Positions 7,343-13,457 of a DNA stretch of 13,457 nucleotides are shown here, piece by piece. Origin of the DNA: Bacillota bacterium. GTDB taxonomy: Bacteria; Bacillota; Clostridia; Christensenellales; SZUA-584. The DNA lies in assembly GCA_023436525.1 (NCBI GenBank), contig JAEZIW010000126.1, forward strand, positions 1 to 13,457, given 5' to 3'. Under the pieces are notes generated by a model. It saw only the letters and a list, made by a program, of their open reading frames with translations. It did not search any database and had not been told where the DNA came from. Numbering within the stretch: the stretch's first letter is position 1; the number at the start of each line of letters is the position of its first letter. A program made the translations under genes and the position numbers.

Positions 7343-8302
7343 TTATTCATAATAGCGGCTGTGTTCACGGAACCAATCAACAGTTTTTTTAAGCCCTTTC
7401 TCAAGGCTGTGCCCGGCTTGCCAGGGCAGCATCCGAGCTGCCAAACGCACATCCGGCACGGGAGCCCAAAGCTCATGTGTGCGGAAAGGCAGCGCGCCGA
7501 AGTTGACAGCGCTCCCCGGGTCAATAATCTTTTGAATTGCTTCAATATATTCACGCAAAGGCCGCGACTGTCCGGCGCCAAGATTGAACACGTTATTACT
7601 CAGCGATTCATTTTGGAACGCGATGACCGCAGCCTGTGCAATGTCGCCCACGTAGCAGTAATCGCGGTGCTGTGTGCACGGTGTTAAGTTTAGCGGTTCT
7701 GCACGCAGCATGGAAAGTATCGCATGGCAGAATATCTTATGGCGCGGCTCTGCTTCACCATACACGCCAAACGGACGCAGTGTGACAATACCGATACCAT
7801 GCTGTGCCGCATACTGATGGGCGATCAACGAGGCACCGGCTTTGGTACTTGCATACGCATCTTCGGGGTGCAGCGGTGTCGTTTCATCGGCCAGACCTTC
7901 GTGGTTGCCGTATTCGGCACCGCTGCCCAGCATAACCATGCGCGGGCATCCGCAGCTTGCCATGGCCTTCAATACATTCACCGTGCCGATGATGTTAACA
8001 TCCACGGCACGGGAAATATCGAAATCCGCACTGTCTACGCCATAAGCCGCAAGGTGAAACACACCGTCAGGCGTAGATTCGCCGAACACGCGCATCACCG
8101 CCTCTTCGTCAACGATGTCGGCTGATACAACGCGGCAGCAGACATTCGCCGCAGCCAGCCGCCACAGCGGGGTTCCGTTCAGCGTCAGCACGGTAACATC
8201 TGCCTGCGCATCGATAAGACGGCGAACCAGGTGCGAGCCGATGAAGCCTGCGCCGCCGGTAACGAGCAGGCGCTTACCTGAAATCGAACAGAAGCTTGTC
8301 AT
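7343..8302 (-). CDS. NAD-dependent epimerase/reductase of the extended SDR family
   Basis: This 319-residue protein has the Rossmann motif TGGAGFIGSH (15-24) and the extended-SDR catalytic set: S127 in LGSGAEYG, Y150 and K154 in YASTK. LRPFGVYGE and YVGDIAQA are further family features. The sequence alone does not fix the substrate. Because it sits between CDP-sugar genes, the best guess is a reductase or epimerase acting on the 4-keto sugar made by RfbG, in the manner of CDP-abequose or CDP-paratose synthases. I placed the start at the ATG at 8302, where GGAGA is 8 bases upstream and the Rossmann motif follows at once; an upstream in-frame start at 8362 would lie deeper in the preceding gene. 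It overlaps the 3' end of the glycosyltransferase gene by 29 bases, suggesting translational coupling. Confidence 0.85.
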   Translation of the reverse strand: MTSFCSISGKRLLVTGGAGFIGSHLVRRLIDAQADVTVLTLNGTPLWRLAAANVCCRVVSADIVDEEAVMRVFGESTPDGVFHLAAYGVDSADFDISRAVDVNIIGTVNVLKAMASCGCPRMVMLGSGAEYGNHEGLADETTPLHPEDAYASTKAGASLIAHQYAAQHGIGIVTLRPFGVYGEAEPRHKIFCHAILSMLRAEPLNLTPCTQHRDYCYVGDIAQAAVIAFQNESLSNNVFNLGAGQSRPLREYIEAIQKIIDPGSAVNFGALPFRTHELWAPVPDVRLAARMLPWQAGHSLEKGLKKTVDWFREHSRYYE

Positions 8303-10532
8303 TTTTGCTTTCTCCAGATGTGCTGATCGAGAACGGATTGTATACGTTTTTAGCCCCCTCATACAGCATGGCTGTGCCGAGGCCCTTGGCCGAAATGGCC
8401 TCGCTTATCGCGCTCAAATGCTTAAGATACGGCGTATAGATATAGTCTAAGATGCGCTTGTCAAACTTCAGCGGCTCGTGCTTCCACAGATCAAAGGTGG
8501 TGGGGCTTAGCATGTTGATGCTGCCGAAATGATACGAGACCAGTTTTTCACTGCCGACATAAACATCATGACCCGCGCGGCTGACCTGAAGCTTCTGTGT
8601 ATTGTTCATCACGATGTTCCATGGCGCGGCTACCAGCTCATATCTGTCGTTAACACGAATGGAGCGGAACAAATCGGGTATGCTTTGCAAGTATTTCTGG
8701 TCGCCCCACCGACGGTGGTCGCTGTGGTCGTCATAACACCATTCGGTGCACCGGTTCAGCCACCAGCGCAGAACATCAAGCGATTCAACCGACTTAGAGA
8801 AGCCGATCATACCCGCCTGATACATACCGTGCTTATTTTCAAGCGCGGGCGTACCCAGCTGCCGATTGAGCAGTGTGGCATAGTTGTTCCAAAGCTCGTG
8901 AATGGGGCTCGGATGTGAGAAAAAGTAAATATCCGAATCACAGTACAACAGACGGTTCACATTGTAGTGCTGGAGAACATATGTGCAGAGCGCCGGTTTC
9001 AGTGTCCAGCAGTATTCGGCGACGGTTTTGCTGTTTCGTGTGGCGAGTATTTGCGGTGTTTCCACATCGCTGACACGCAACAGTGTGGTGTTTTCCGGCG
9101 CGAAGTGAGACAGTACGGTGTAAGCTGTATCATCCGCACAGCAAATCCACAGATGAAAATTGCTTAGATGGCGCCGTATTGAGCTGAACAATGCGAGCGT
9201 TCTTGCCACATAAGTTTGGCTCGAAATGGTGCAAAAAGCATATTCGCCGTTCCAATTGATCAGCTCCAAATTTCTGTTTGAGTATAGAAATGGTGTTTTA
9301 GCCTCTTCGAAATTTTTGGATTTAAACATTGTATTGATCGACGGCACCAAGCTTTTTAAAGCAGCGATGGCTTCGCGAAGCAGCGAAAGATAGGGCAGAT
9401 AAACAGTCTTTCGCACTATGGGCTGAACCGTTATGTTGCCGAGACTCCACAAATCGAAGTGCTGCTCATCGTAAATATCAAGACAAGCGAAGTGGTAGGC
9501 AACAAGCGTGTCGCCGTCTATTGTGACGATGTCGCCTGCTGCGGCGATATTGTAGTTGTTGTTGTATATCAGGTTCCAGGGAGCCGCATTAATGCCTCTG
9601 TTCGATGATATCTTCACATCTTTGAATAAAGCCGGAACGTCGTCGAGGTATTTCTGGTCTCCGAGCCGCTCTGAGTCTTCATAGGCAAAACACCACTCGC
9701 GGCATTTGTTTTTCCACCAGTGAAGCATGTCAAGGCCGGTTTCGCTATTATTAACGCCGACAATGCCCGCCTGATACCTGCCGTATTTTCTTTCCACCCA
9801 ATCCACATCGCGTTGCGTGCAAAGATAAATGGCTCTGCTGCCCCAATCATCGAATATCGGCGCAAGATTGCTGAAGAAACCGATATCGCCGTCGCAGTAG
9901 AGCACATGCGGCAAGCCGCAGTCTTGAAGCAGATACATCATTACATAGCTTTTAAGCGTCCAGCAGAACTCGTTGGCTTTGCGTTCACGCTGAAGGGTGA
10001 ACAGCTCACGGTCGCCAAGCTGTGCCAGTGAAACGGGCGTGCAGCGAGGCAGCTTCAGCGCCGACAGTACGCTGAAAGAATCGCCGTCTGTGCAGCAAAT
10101 ATACATATGGAAATCTGATTGGGTTCTTTCCAGTGAACGGTATTGAGCAACCACCCTGATGAGGTACGAGTAATCGGTAACTGTACATAAATAATACCGT
10201 GCATTCGGCGCTGGCACAGAAGGGGCATTGCTCGGCGCAATGCTGCTTTTGGCAGCCGCTTTGCTAACCACGGCCTCGTGAATCTTCGATTTGGCCGGTT
10301 GAGGTTGTGCAGCCACAGAATTTGGCGTGGGCCGGGTATGAGAGGGCATAGTCTGAGTCTGAGCCGGTGCAGCCGGTGCTGGCGTGTTGACTTGACTAAA
10401 CACGTCATTTTGCGGCTGAGCCGCAGCCGGCTCGCTCACGATGCTTTCAGAACCGGTCGGTTGTTGGGCTTGAGGCATTTGATCTGTTTTTTTCTGTATA
10501 AATAGTTCCGCAGGCAACATTTTAATATTCAT
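8274..10532 (-). CDS. Tandem two-domain GT-A glycosyltransferase with disordered N-terminal tail
   Basis: The 752-residue protein contains two homologous glycosyltransferase domains, ~111-392 and ~430-712. Paired motifs line up with nearly constant spacing: EFCWTLK (188-194) and EYCWTLK (506-512), the metal-binding DxD in YCDGDI (214-216) and YCDSDI (532-534), and YQAG (253-256 and 571-574). Further pairs are GDQKYL (291-296 and 610-615), AAPWN (316-320 and 635-639), YHF (346-348 and 667-669) and a closing Y-x-PYL helix. Both keep DxD, so both may be catalytic. Residues ~18-110 are rich in Pro, Ala, Gln and Ser and look disordered. No signal peptide or membrane helix is evident, so it should act in the cytoplasm on sugar-nucleotide donors and a lipid- or protein-linked acceptor. 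The exact GT family is uncertain. The ATG at 10532 lacks a close ribosome site (AAAGG is 18 bases away), and a TGA lies two codons upstream. Confidence 0.88.
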   Translation of the reverse strand: MNIKMLPAELFIQKKTDQMPQAQQPTGSESIVSEPAAAQPQNDVFSQVNTPAPAAPAQTQTMPSHTRPTPNSVAAQPQPAKSKIHEAVVSKAAAKSSIAPSNAPSVPAPNARYYLCTVTDYSYLIRVVAQYRSLERTQSDFHMYICCTDGDSFSVLSALKLPRCTPVSLAQLGDRELFTLQRERKANEFCWTLKSYVMMYLLQDCGLPHVLYCDGDIGFFSNLAPIFDDWGSRAIYLCTQRDVDWVERKYGRYQAGIVGVNNSETGLDMLHWWKNKCREWCFAYEDSERLGDQKYLDDVPALFKDVKISSNRGINAAPWNLIYNNNYNIAAAGDIVTIDGDTLVAYHFACLDIYDEQHFDLWSLGNITVQPIVRKTVYLPYLSLLREAIAALKSLVPSINTMFKSKNFEEAKTPFLYSNRNLELINWNGEYAFCTISSQTYVARTLALFSSIRRHLSNFHLWICCADDTAYTVLSHFAPENTTLLRVSDVETPQILATRNSKTVAEYCWTLKPALCTYVLQHYNVNRLLYCDSDIYFFSHPSPIHELWNNYATLLNRQLGTPALENKHGMYQAGMIGFSKSVESLDVLRWWLNRCTEWCYDDHSDHRRWGDQKYLQSIPDLFRSIRVNDRYELVAAPWNIVMNNTQKLQVSRAGHDVYVGSEKLVSYHFGSINMLSPTTFDLWKHEPLKFDKRILDYIYTPYLKHLSAISEAISAKGLGTAMLYEGAKNVYNPFSISTSGESKNDKLLFDFR

Positions 10533-10625
10533 ATTTTGTCACAAACAATGCCTTTCAATTATTTTATGTAACTGCGGAACCCGTATATATGTATGGAGCG
10601 GCTTTCATCAAACAGCCGCCGCTGA

Positions 10626-11384
10626 TCATTGGTTCTGAATGAATCGAAACATATTGTGCTGAGCGTTCAAGAGATCCTTGTAGGTATCTATGCTGATCCA
10701 ATAGCCGTCATGTTTATAAACTGACAGCTCGTCAATGGCTGTCAGCTTTTTCAGCAATGTGGTTTCAAGAGACGCTTTCGCATCATCGGTGAGGTACTGG
10801 AAGACAGACTTGCTGAGCACGAAAAAACCTGCGTTCACAATCAGGTTGAGGAGCGGTTTTTCCTTGAAGGCCGTCGCAACACCGTTTTTAACCGTCAGGA
10901 TCCCATATTGGCTCCTGTAGTCAACACCGGTCACTGTGCCCAGTCTATCCATTTGCTTATGGTATTCAAGCAGCTTGCCAATATGAACATCGCCAAGACC
11001 GTCGCCGTACGTTAAGAAAAACGTATCATCGGTTACGTACTTTTCAACCATTTTCAAACGAGCGGCGGTATGAGTCTCTATGCCGGTGTCTGCAAACGTG
11101 ATGTTCCAATTTTGAGCAAATTCATCGAGAAACTCAATATGGTTGTCGCTCAGGCTGAGTTTATAGTTTAAGTGATTGGTATAATAGTCGTTGAAGTATT
11201 TTTTGATCTCCTCTCCTTTATAACCGAGCGGCAGTATAAAATCCCGTACGCCGTATTGGCTGAAGTGATTCATGATATGCCAAATAATTGGATGTCCGTT
11301 GATGTCTAGTAGGGTTTTGGGAACGATGCCCTCATCCTTGCCCATTCTCATGCCTTTTCCGCCGCATAGTATGACCGCTGTCAT
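10626..11384 (-). CDS. rfbF: Glucose-1-phosphate cytidylyltransferase-like nucleotidyltransferase
   Basis: This 252-residue enzyme should join CTP and glucose-1-phosphate to give CDP-glucose and pyrophosphate. The nucleotide-binding loop is AVILCGGKGMRM (3-14), followed by PKTLLDINGHPIIWHIM (22-38). YGDGLGD (126-132) carries the expected metal-binding Asp, FKEKP (173-177) is the usual substrate loop, and NAGFFVL (184-190) is also typical. The spacing, the WHIM motif and GYKGEEIKKYF resemble RfbF of O-antigen clusters, where ~257 residues is usual. The rfbG gene in the same cassette strengthens the CDP-glucose assignment over dTDP- or UDP-sugar relatives. The ATG at 11384 has AGGAGGA 6 bases upstream, which rules out the longer in-frame start at 11417. 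It is the first gene of the cassette. The 93-base gap to the next gene holds only a 6-bp hairpin without a T tract. Confidence 0.88.
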   Translation of the reverse strand: MTAVILCGGKGMRMGKDEGIVPKTLLDINGHPIIWHIMNHFSQYGVRDFILPLGYKGEEIKKYFNDYYTNHLNYKLSLSDNHIEFLDEFAQNWNITFADTGIETHTAARLKMVEKYVTDDTFFLTYGDGLGDVHIGKLLEYHKQMDRLGTVTGVDYRSQYGILTVKNGVATAFKEKPLLNLIVNAGFFVLSKSVFQYLTDDAKASLETTLLKKLTAIDELSVYKHDGYWISIDTYKDLLNAQHNMFRFIQNQ

Positions 11385-11471
11385 GTTGTTTCCTCCTATT
11401 CGAAAAGCCGCGCGCAAAAGCCGCTGCTGCGGTGAATCCTTTACAATATCATATGCCGGGCGGGTGATTGT

Positions 11472-11492
11472 TGATATATATCATGGATTATA
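11472..11492 (-). promoter_or_regulatory. Possible rfbF promoter -10 box with palindrome at the start site
   Basis: The minus strand has a perfect TATAAT (11487-11492), though the -35 side is weak (TACTCC at 17 bp). Four bases downstream is the perfect 12-bp palindrome TGATATATATCA (11472-11483), covering the predicted start. The leader to the rfbF ATG would be about 95 bases and contains a direct repeat AAAAGCCGC (11403-11411, 11416-11424) of unknown meaning. Confidence 0.4.
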
Positions 11493-11528
11493 TTAATTTT
11501 GAGATAATCGGAGTAACAGAGTGTTTTT

Positions 11529-12071
11529 CTACAGAAAAAAGTATGCCGCCGCACCGGCGGCGACGGAGCCGATCACATCGAATACCAAATCCATATCGGT
11601 GTCTTTAAGATCGCGCTGCGTTTTTACGGGCATTTTCGTATCAATGGCAAATTCAATAATTTCGAAGATGGCCCCGACTGCGATGCCGGTAAACGTCACC
11701 ATGACGGCGGCAAACAGCGGGGGCGTGACAGCGGCGGCCATCAGCTTAAGAAATAGCGAGTAGAAAAACAACGCAAAGGCGAAGCTGCCAAAAGCGTGCA
11801 GATAGCGGTCGAAGGTCTGCGAGCGGGTGTAGAAGTCTTTGAAGTAGCCAAAGAACGTGTGGATAAAGAGGGCAACGATGACAAGACAGCGGATGAAGAA
11901 AGGAACGCCGATAGTAAAGACGGCATCCGCTGCGACGTAGAGGCCGAAGAGTATGTTGGTGACCAGCAAGGATTGAAAATACATCTTGTTGCCGGTGGTT
12001 AAGTAGCGAATGGCGATGAACACCTGAGACAGCAGAAAGGCTGTATAAAGAATCCAGAAAAACGTGGGCAT
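11529..12071 (-). CDS. Multi-pass membrane protein resembling DUF2238/YjdF
   Basis: This hydrophobic protein of 180 residues has about five to six membrane segments (roughly 4-22, 34-56, 58-78, 94-112, 116-136 and a final one after 163). Conserved-looking polar residues sit late: FEIIEF (136-141) and TQRDLKDTDMDLVFD (151-165), followed by a glycine/alanine-rich last helix. This arrangement, an E-x-x-E in a helix followed by a D-rich loop and a final small-residue helix, recalls the DUF2238/YjdF membrane family, whose function is unknown. The start is set at the ATG at 12071 because AAGGA lies 7-8 bases upstream; the in-frame TTG at 12086 overlaps that site. The gene diverges from the next membrane protein. 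A hairpin plus T tract lies within its last codons. Confidence 0.78.
   Translation of the reverse strand: MPTFFWILYTAFLLSQVFIAIRYLTTGNKMYFQSLLVTNILFGLYVAADAVFTIGVPFFIRCLVIVALFIHTFFGYFKDFYTRSQTFDRYLHAFGSFAFALFFYSLFLKLMAAAVTPPLFAAVMVTFTGIAVGAIFEIIEFAIDTKMPVKTQRDLKDTDMDLVFDVIGSVAAGAAAYFFL
11535..11561 (-). terminator. Intrinsic terminator inside the 3' end of the DUF2238-like gene
   Basis: On the minus strand GCCGCCG, the loop GTG, and CGGCGGC form a perfect 7-bp GC-only stem (11545-11561). ATAC and then TTTTTT (11540-11535) follow. The stem encodes the alanine/glycine run near the C-terminus and the T tract encodes part of the final YFFL, so the signal overlaps the coding sequence. It would separate this gene from the CDP-sugar cassette. 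Confidence 0.6.
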
Positions 12072-12165
12072 AGGCGCTTCCTTCAATCAATTAGTCGGGT
12101 TTAGTTTGATCGGAAATAGGGCGAATCATTCGCAAGCGAGGCGGAATGGCGCTGTGCTTATGTGT

Positions 12166-12194
12166 TTGTGGTGAATGAGAATATCTGTTACAAT
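12166..12194 (+). promoter_or_regulatory. Promoter of the membrane protein/pentapeptide operon
   Basis: TTGTGG (12166-12171) and TACAAT (12189-12194, 5 of 6 matches) are 17 bp apart, and the predicted start is near 12201. A small inverted repeat GCGAA-TCA-TTCGC (12121-12133) lies upstream without further context. Confidence 0.5.
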
Positions 12195-12238
12195 ATGCAA
12201 GAGTATTTTTGTTAAACCACATGAGAAGGAGCGAAGAT

Positions 12239-12796
12239 TTGGAAAGGTTCATAGAAAAGATAACGACAAAAAAAGCTCTGGTGATTACGGCTTTATTTGC
12301 AGCCGCATTTTTTCTGATAAATTACTCAGGGGTTGGTGTGGCGGGTCTGCTGAAAATAACAAACGGGGCGAATATCCTTGATTTTGAATTCGGGTATTCA
12401 TCGGCGCAGGCGAACAGCATTGTGACAGCATTGGGTGAGCAGGGGCGGCTGTTCTATCTGACGAAAATCATACCGATAGATTTTGTGTTTCCGGCCACGT
12501 ATATGCTGTGTTATGCCGGGTGGATCGCGCGGCTGGCGAAGAATGTTTTGCCGTTGAGACGTGCAAAACGTCTTTTGATTCTTCCGCTGCTGGCGATGCT
12601 GTTTGATTGGCTTGAGAATATCGGCATCATATTCATATTGACGCAGTACACCGGCATATCTGACGGTGCCGTGGCGCTTGCCAGCACAGCGGGAATGATC
12701 AAGTTTACGTTTACGCTTTGCAGCATGGTTACCATCTTTGTGCTGCTCGTGTTGTCGTTGCTTAAAAGACGGTCGAAAAGCGCGACGGCGCAATAA
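12239..12796 (+). CDS. Four-helix membrane protein of unknown function
   Basis: I do not recognise this protein. With a TTG start at 12239 it has 185 residues. That start is preferred because AGAAGGAG ends 7 bases before it. The alternatives, an ATG at 12221 and a TTG at 12209, would place the binding site inside the gene and lack one of their own. There are four clear membrane segments: ALVITALFAAAFFLINY near the N-terminus, IDFVFPATYMLCYAGWIA, LLILPLLAMLFDWLENIGII, and FTLCSMVTIFVLLVLSLL before a basic tail (KRRSK). Charged residues inside the third helix (D-W-L-E-N) are the most likely functional positions. It has its own promoter and is followed 11 bases later by the pentapeptide-repeat gene, so the two are probably co-transcribed. 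Confidence 0.8.
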   Translation: MERFIEKITTKKALVITALFAAAFFLINYSGVGVAGLLKITNGANILDFEFGYSSAQANSIVTALGEQGRLFYLTKIIPIDFVFPATYMLCYAGWIARLAKNVLPLRRAKRLLILPLLAMLFDWLENIGIIFILTQYTGISDGAVALASTAGMIKFTFTLCSMVTIFVLLVLSLLKRRSKSATAQ

Positions 12797-12807
12797 CCGA
12801 GGAAATT

Positions 12808-13410
12808 ATGCTCATCGATTTTATTACTGATGCCAAAACAGACGATACGCCGATTATGCAGCTGCGTTTTGAAAACGAGACGATCAGCGATACGGATATA
12901 TCAAGGATCGATTTTGAGTCGGTTCATTTTATCAAGTGCCGGTTTGTCGCGTGTGATTTTACGCGGACGAATTTTTACAGCACGCTGTTTGACAGCTGCG
13001 ATTTGTCGAACTGCGTGTTTGAACGCAGCTACTGGAAGGATTGCAAGCTCATTGGGTGCAAGGCGGTGGGCACCAATTTCCATCAGGCGCATTTTAACAG
13101 CACGCGGATAGAGGGCAGCGTGTTTCATTACGCGAACTGCGTGAAGTCCGTGTGGATGAACTGCGCGGTGGAGGATTCTGATTTTAAGGAAGCGTTTCTG
13201 TCGGAAGTGAAAATGAAGCAGGTGCGGCTGAGGCAGGTGAACCTGACCCGTGTGGATTTTGTGAAGACGCCGCTGAAGGATATGGATTTGTCGGATTGTT
13301 CGATAGAGGGGATATTGCTATCGGAGACGTATGCGGAGCTGCGCGGGGTGAAGGTGAGCATGGCGCAGGCAGCGGAGTTGGCGCGGCTGCTGGGGGTGAG
13401 AATAGTGTGA
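12808..13410 (+). CDS. Pentapeptide-repeat protein
   Basis: Of the 200 residues, ~25-170 are made of consecutive pentapeptide repeats with a central Phe or Leu and small or polar residues around it (CRFVACDFTRTNF, SCDLSNCVFERSYW, GSVFHYANC, QVNLTRVDF, DMDLSDCSIEG). These fold into a right-handed square beta-helix. The closing segment GVKVSMAQAAELARLLGVRIV resembles the C-terminal cap seen in many such proteins, including the quinolone-resistance protein Qnr. Qnr binds DNA gyrase as a DNA mimic, but most pentapeptide proteins have no known role, and the resemblance here is only of architecture. Cysteine is frequent in the repeats, and no signal peptide is visible. GAGG lies 5 bases before the ATG. 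The gene follows the four-helix membrane protein after 11 bases. Confidence 0.9.
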   Translation: MLIDFITDAKTDDTPIMQLRFENETISDTDISRIDFESVHFIKCRFVACDFTRTNFYSTLFDSCDLSNCVFERSYWKDCKLIGCKAVGTNFHQAHFNSTRIEGSVFHYANCVKSVWMNCAVEDSDFKEAFLSEVKMKQVRLRQVNLTRVDFVKTPLKDMDLSDCSIEGILLSETYAELRGVKVSMAQAAELARLLGVRIV

Positions 13411-13428
13411 GCGAAGGGCGCGGGGGGT

Positions 13429-13457
13429 GATTTTTGTCATTCCGAGCTTGTCGACTA
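13429..13457. repeat. Possible edge of a dispersed GTCATTCCGAGC-type repeat
   Basis: The final bases contain TTTTTGTCATTCCGAGC followed by TTGTCGA before the window ends. This resembles the conserved end of short dispersed palindromic elements (GTCATTCYGAGCG...GTCGA...) that I recall from intergenic regions of many bacterial genomes. The rest, including a matching inverted end, is outside the window. Confidence 0.3.

Noticed and set aside
10200..10480. Simple-sequence repeat or mobile element in the Pro/Ala/Gln-rich part of the glycosyltransferase gene
   Set aside because: The bias is at the amino-acid level; the DNA shows no regular repeat unit or flanking target duplication.
8274..10532. 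The double glycosyltransferase as two separate genes or a frameshift artefact
   Set aside because: The frame is continuous through a ~40-residue linker, with no stop codon or internal ribosome site at the domain boundary.
10598..10619. Hairpin GCGGCT/AGCCGC just after the rfbF stop as a terminator
   Set aside because: The stem is only 6 bp with a 10-base loop, and no T tract follows on the minus strand, so transcription can probably continue into the glycosyltransferase gene.
12087..12238. Small RNA or extra short gene in the gap between the divergent membrane protein genes
   Set aside because: Only a promoter-like pair and a 5-bp inverted repeat are visible; there is no terminator-ended transcript unit and no short frame with a ribosome site.

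Overview
The window looks like a chromosomal segment of a Gram-positive anaerobe of the Clostridia (Bacillota). That is an inference from strong AGGAGG-type ribosome binding sites, TTGACA/TATAAT promoters, a VanW-family protein, Rho-independent terminators and near-even base composition. No rRNA, tRNA, transposase, integrase or CRISPR array was seen, and no gene-free stretch exceeds 170 bases.

Left part, plus strand (1-4042). The 3' part of a VanW-domain cell-surface protein ends at an intrinsic terminator (945-977). An OmpR/PhoB-type response regulator follows, then its sensor kinase (ATGA overlap) and a membrane-anchored protein of unknown family. The three share one promoter (981-1010) and end at a second terminator (4002-4042).

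Middle (4127-6202). On the minus strand lie a TetR-family repressor and, downstream of it, a 150-aa cysteine-rich protein resembling L-2-amino-thiazoline-4-carboxylic acid hydrolases. An identical 12-bp inverted repeat, TAACGAACGTTA as read on the minus strand, precedes each of them. One copy sits directly after the -10 box of a near-perfect promoter. This points to an autoregulated repressor with one obvious target. A pyridoxamine/pyridoxal kinase gene diverges from the repressor with its own promoter.

CDP-sugar cassette, minus strand (11384 down to 6251). The transcription order is glucose-1-phosphate cytidylyltransferase (rfbF-like), a 752-aa protein with two tandem GT-A glycosyltransferase domains behind a Pro/Ala/Gln-rich tail, an extended SDR epimerase/reductase, and CDP-glucose 4,6-dehydratase (rfbG). 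Together they should make CDP-glucose, convert it to CDP-4-keto-6-deoxyglucose, reduce or epimerise it to a CDP-6-deoxyhexose, and transfer sugars to a surface glycan. No rfbH-type 3-dehydrase is present here.

Right part (11529-13457). A minus-strand multi-pass membrane protein resembling the DUF2238/YjdF family carries a terminator inside its last codons. Divergent from it are a four-helix membrane protein and a pentapeptide-repeat protein, probably one operon. The last bases resemble the edge of a dispersed GTCATTCCGAGC-type repeat cut by the window end.
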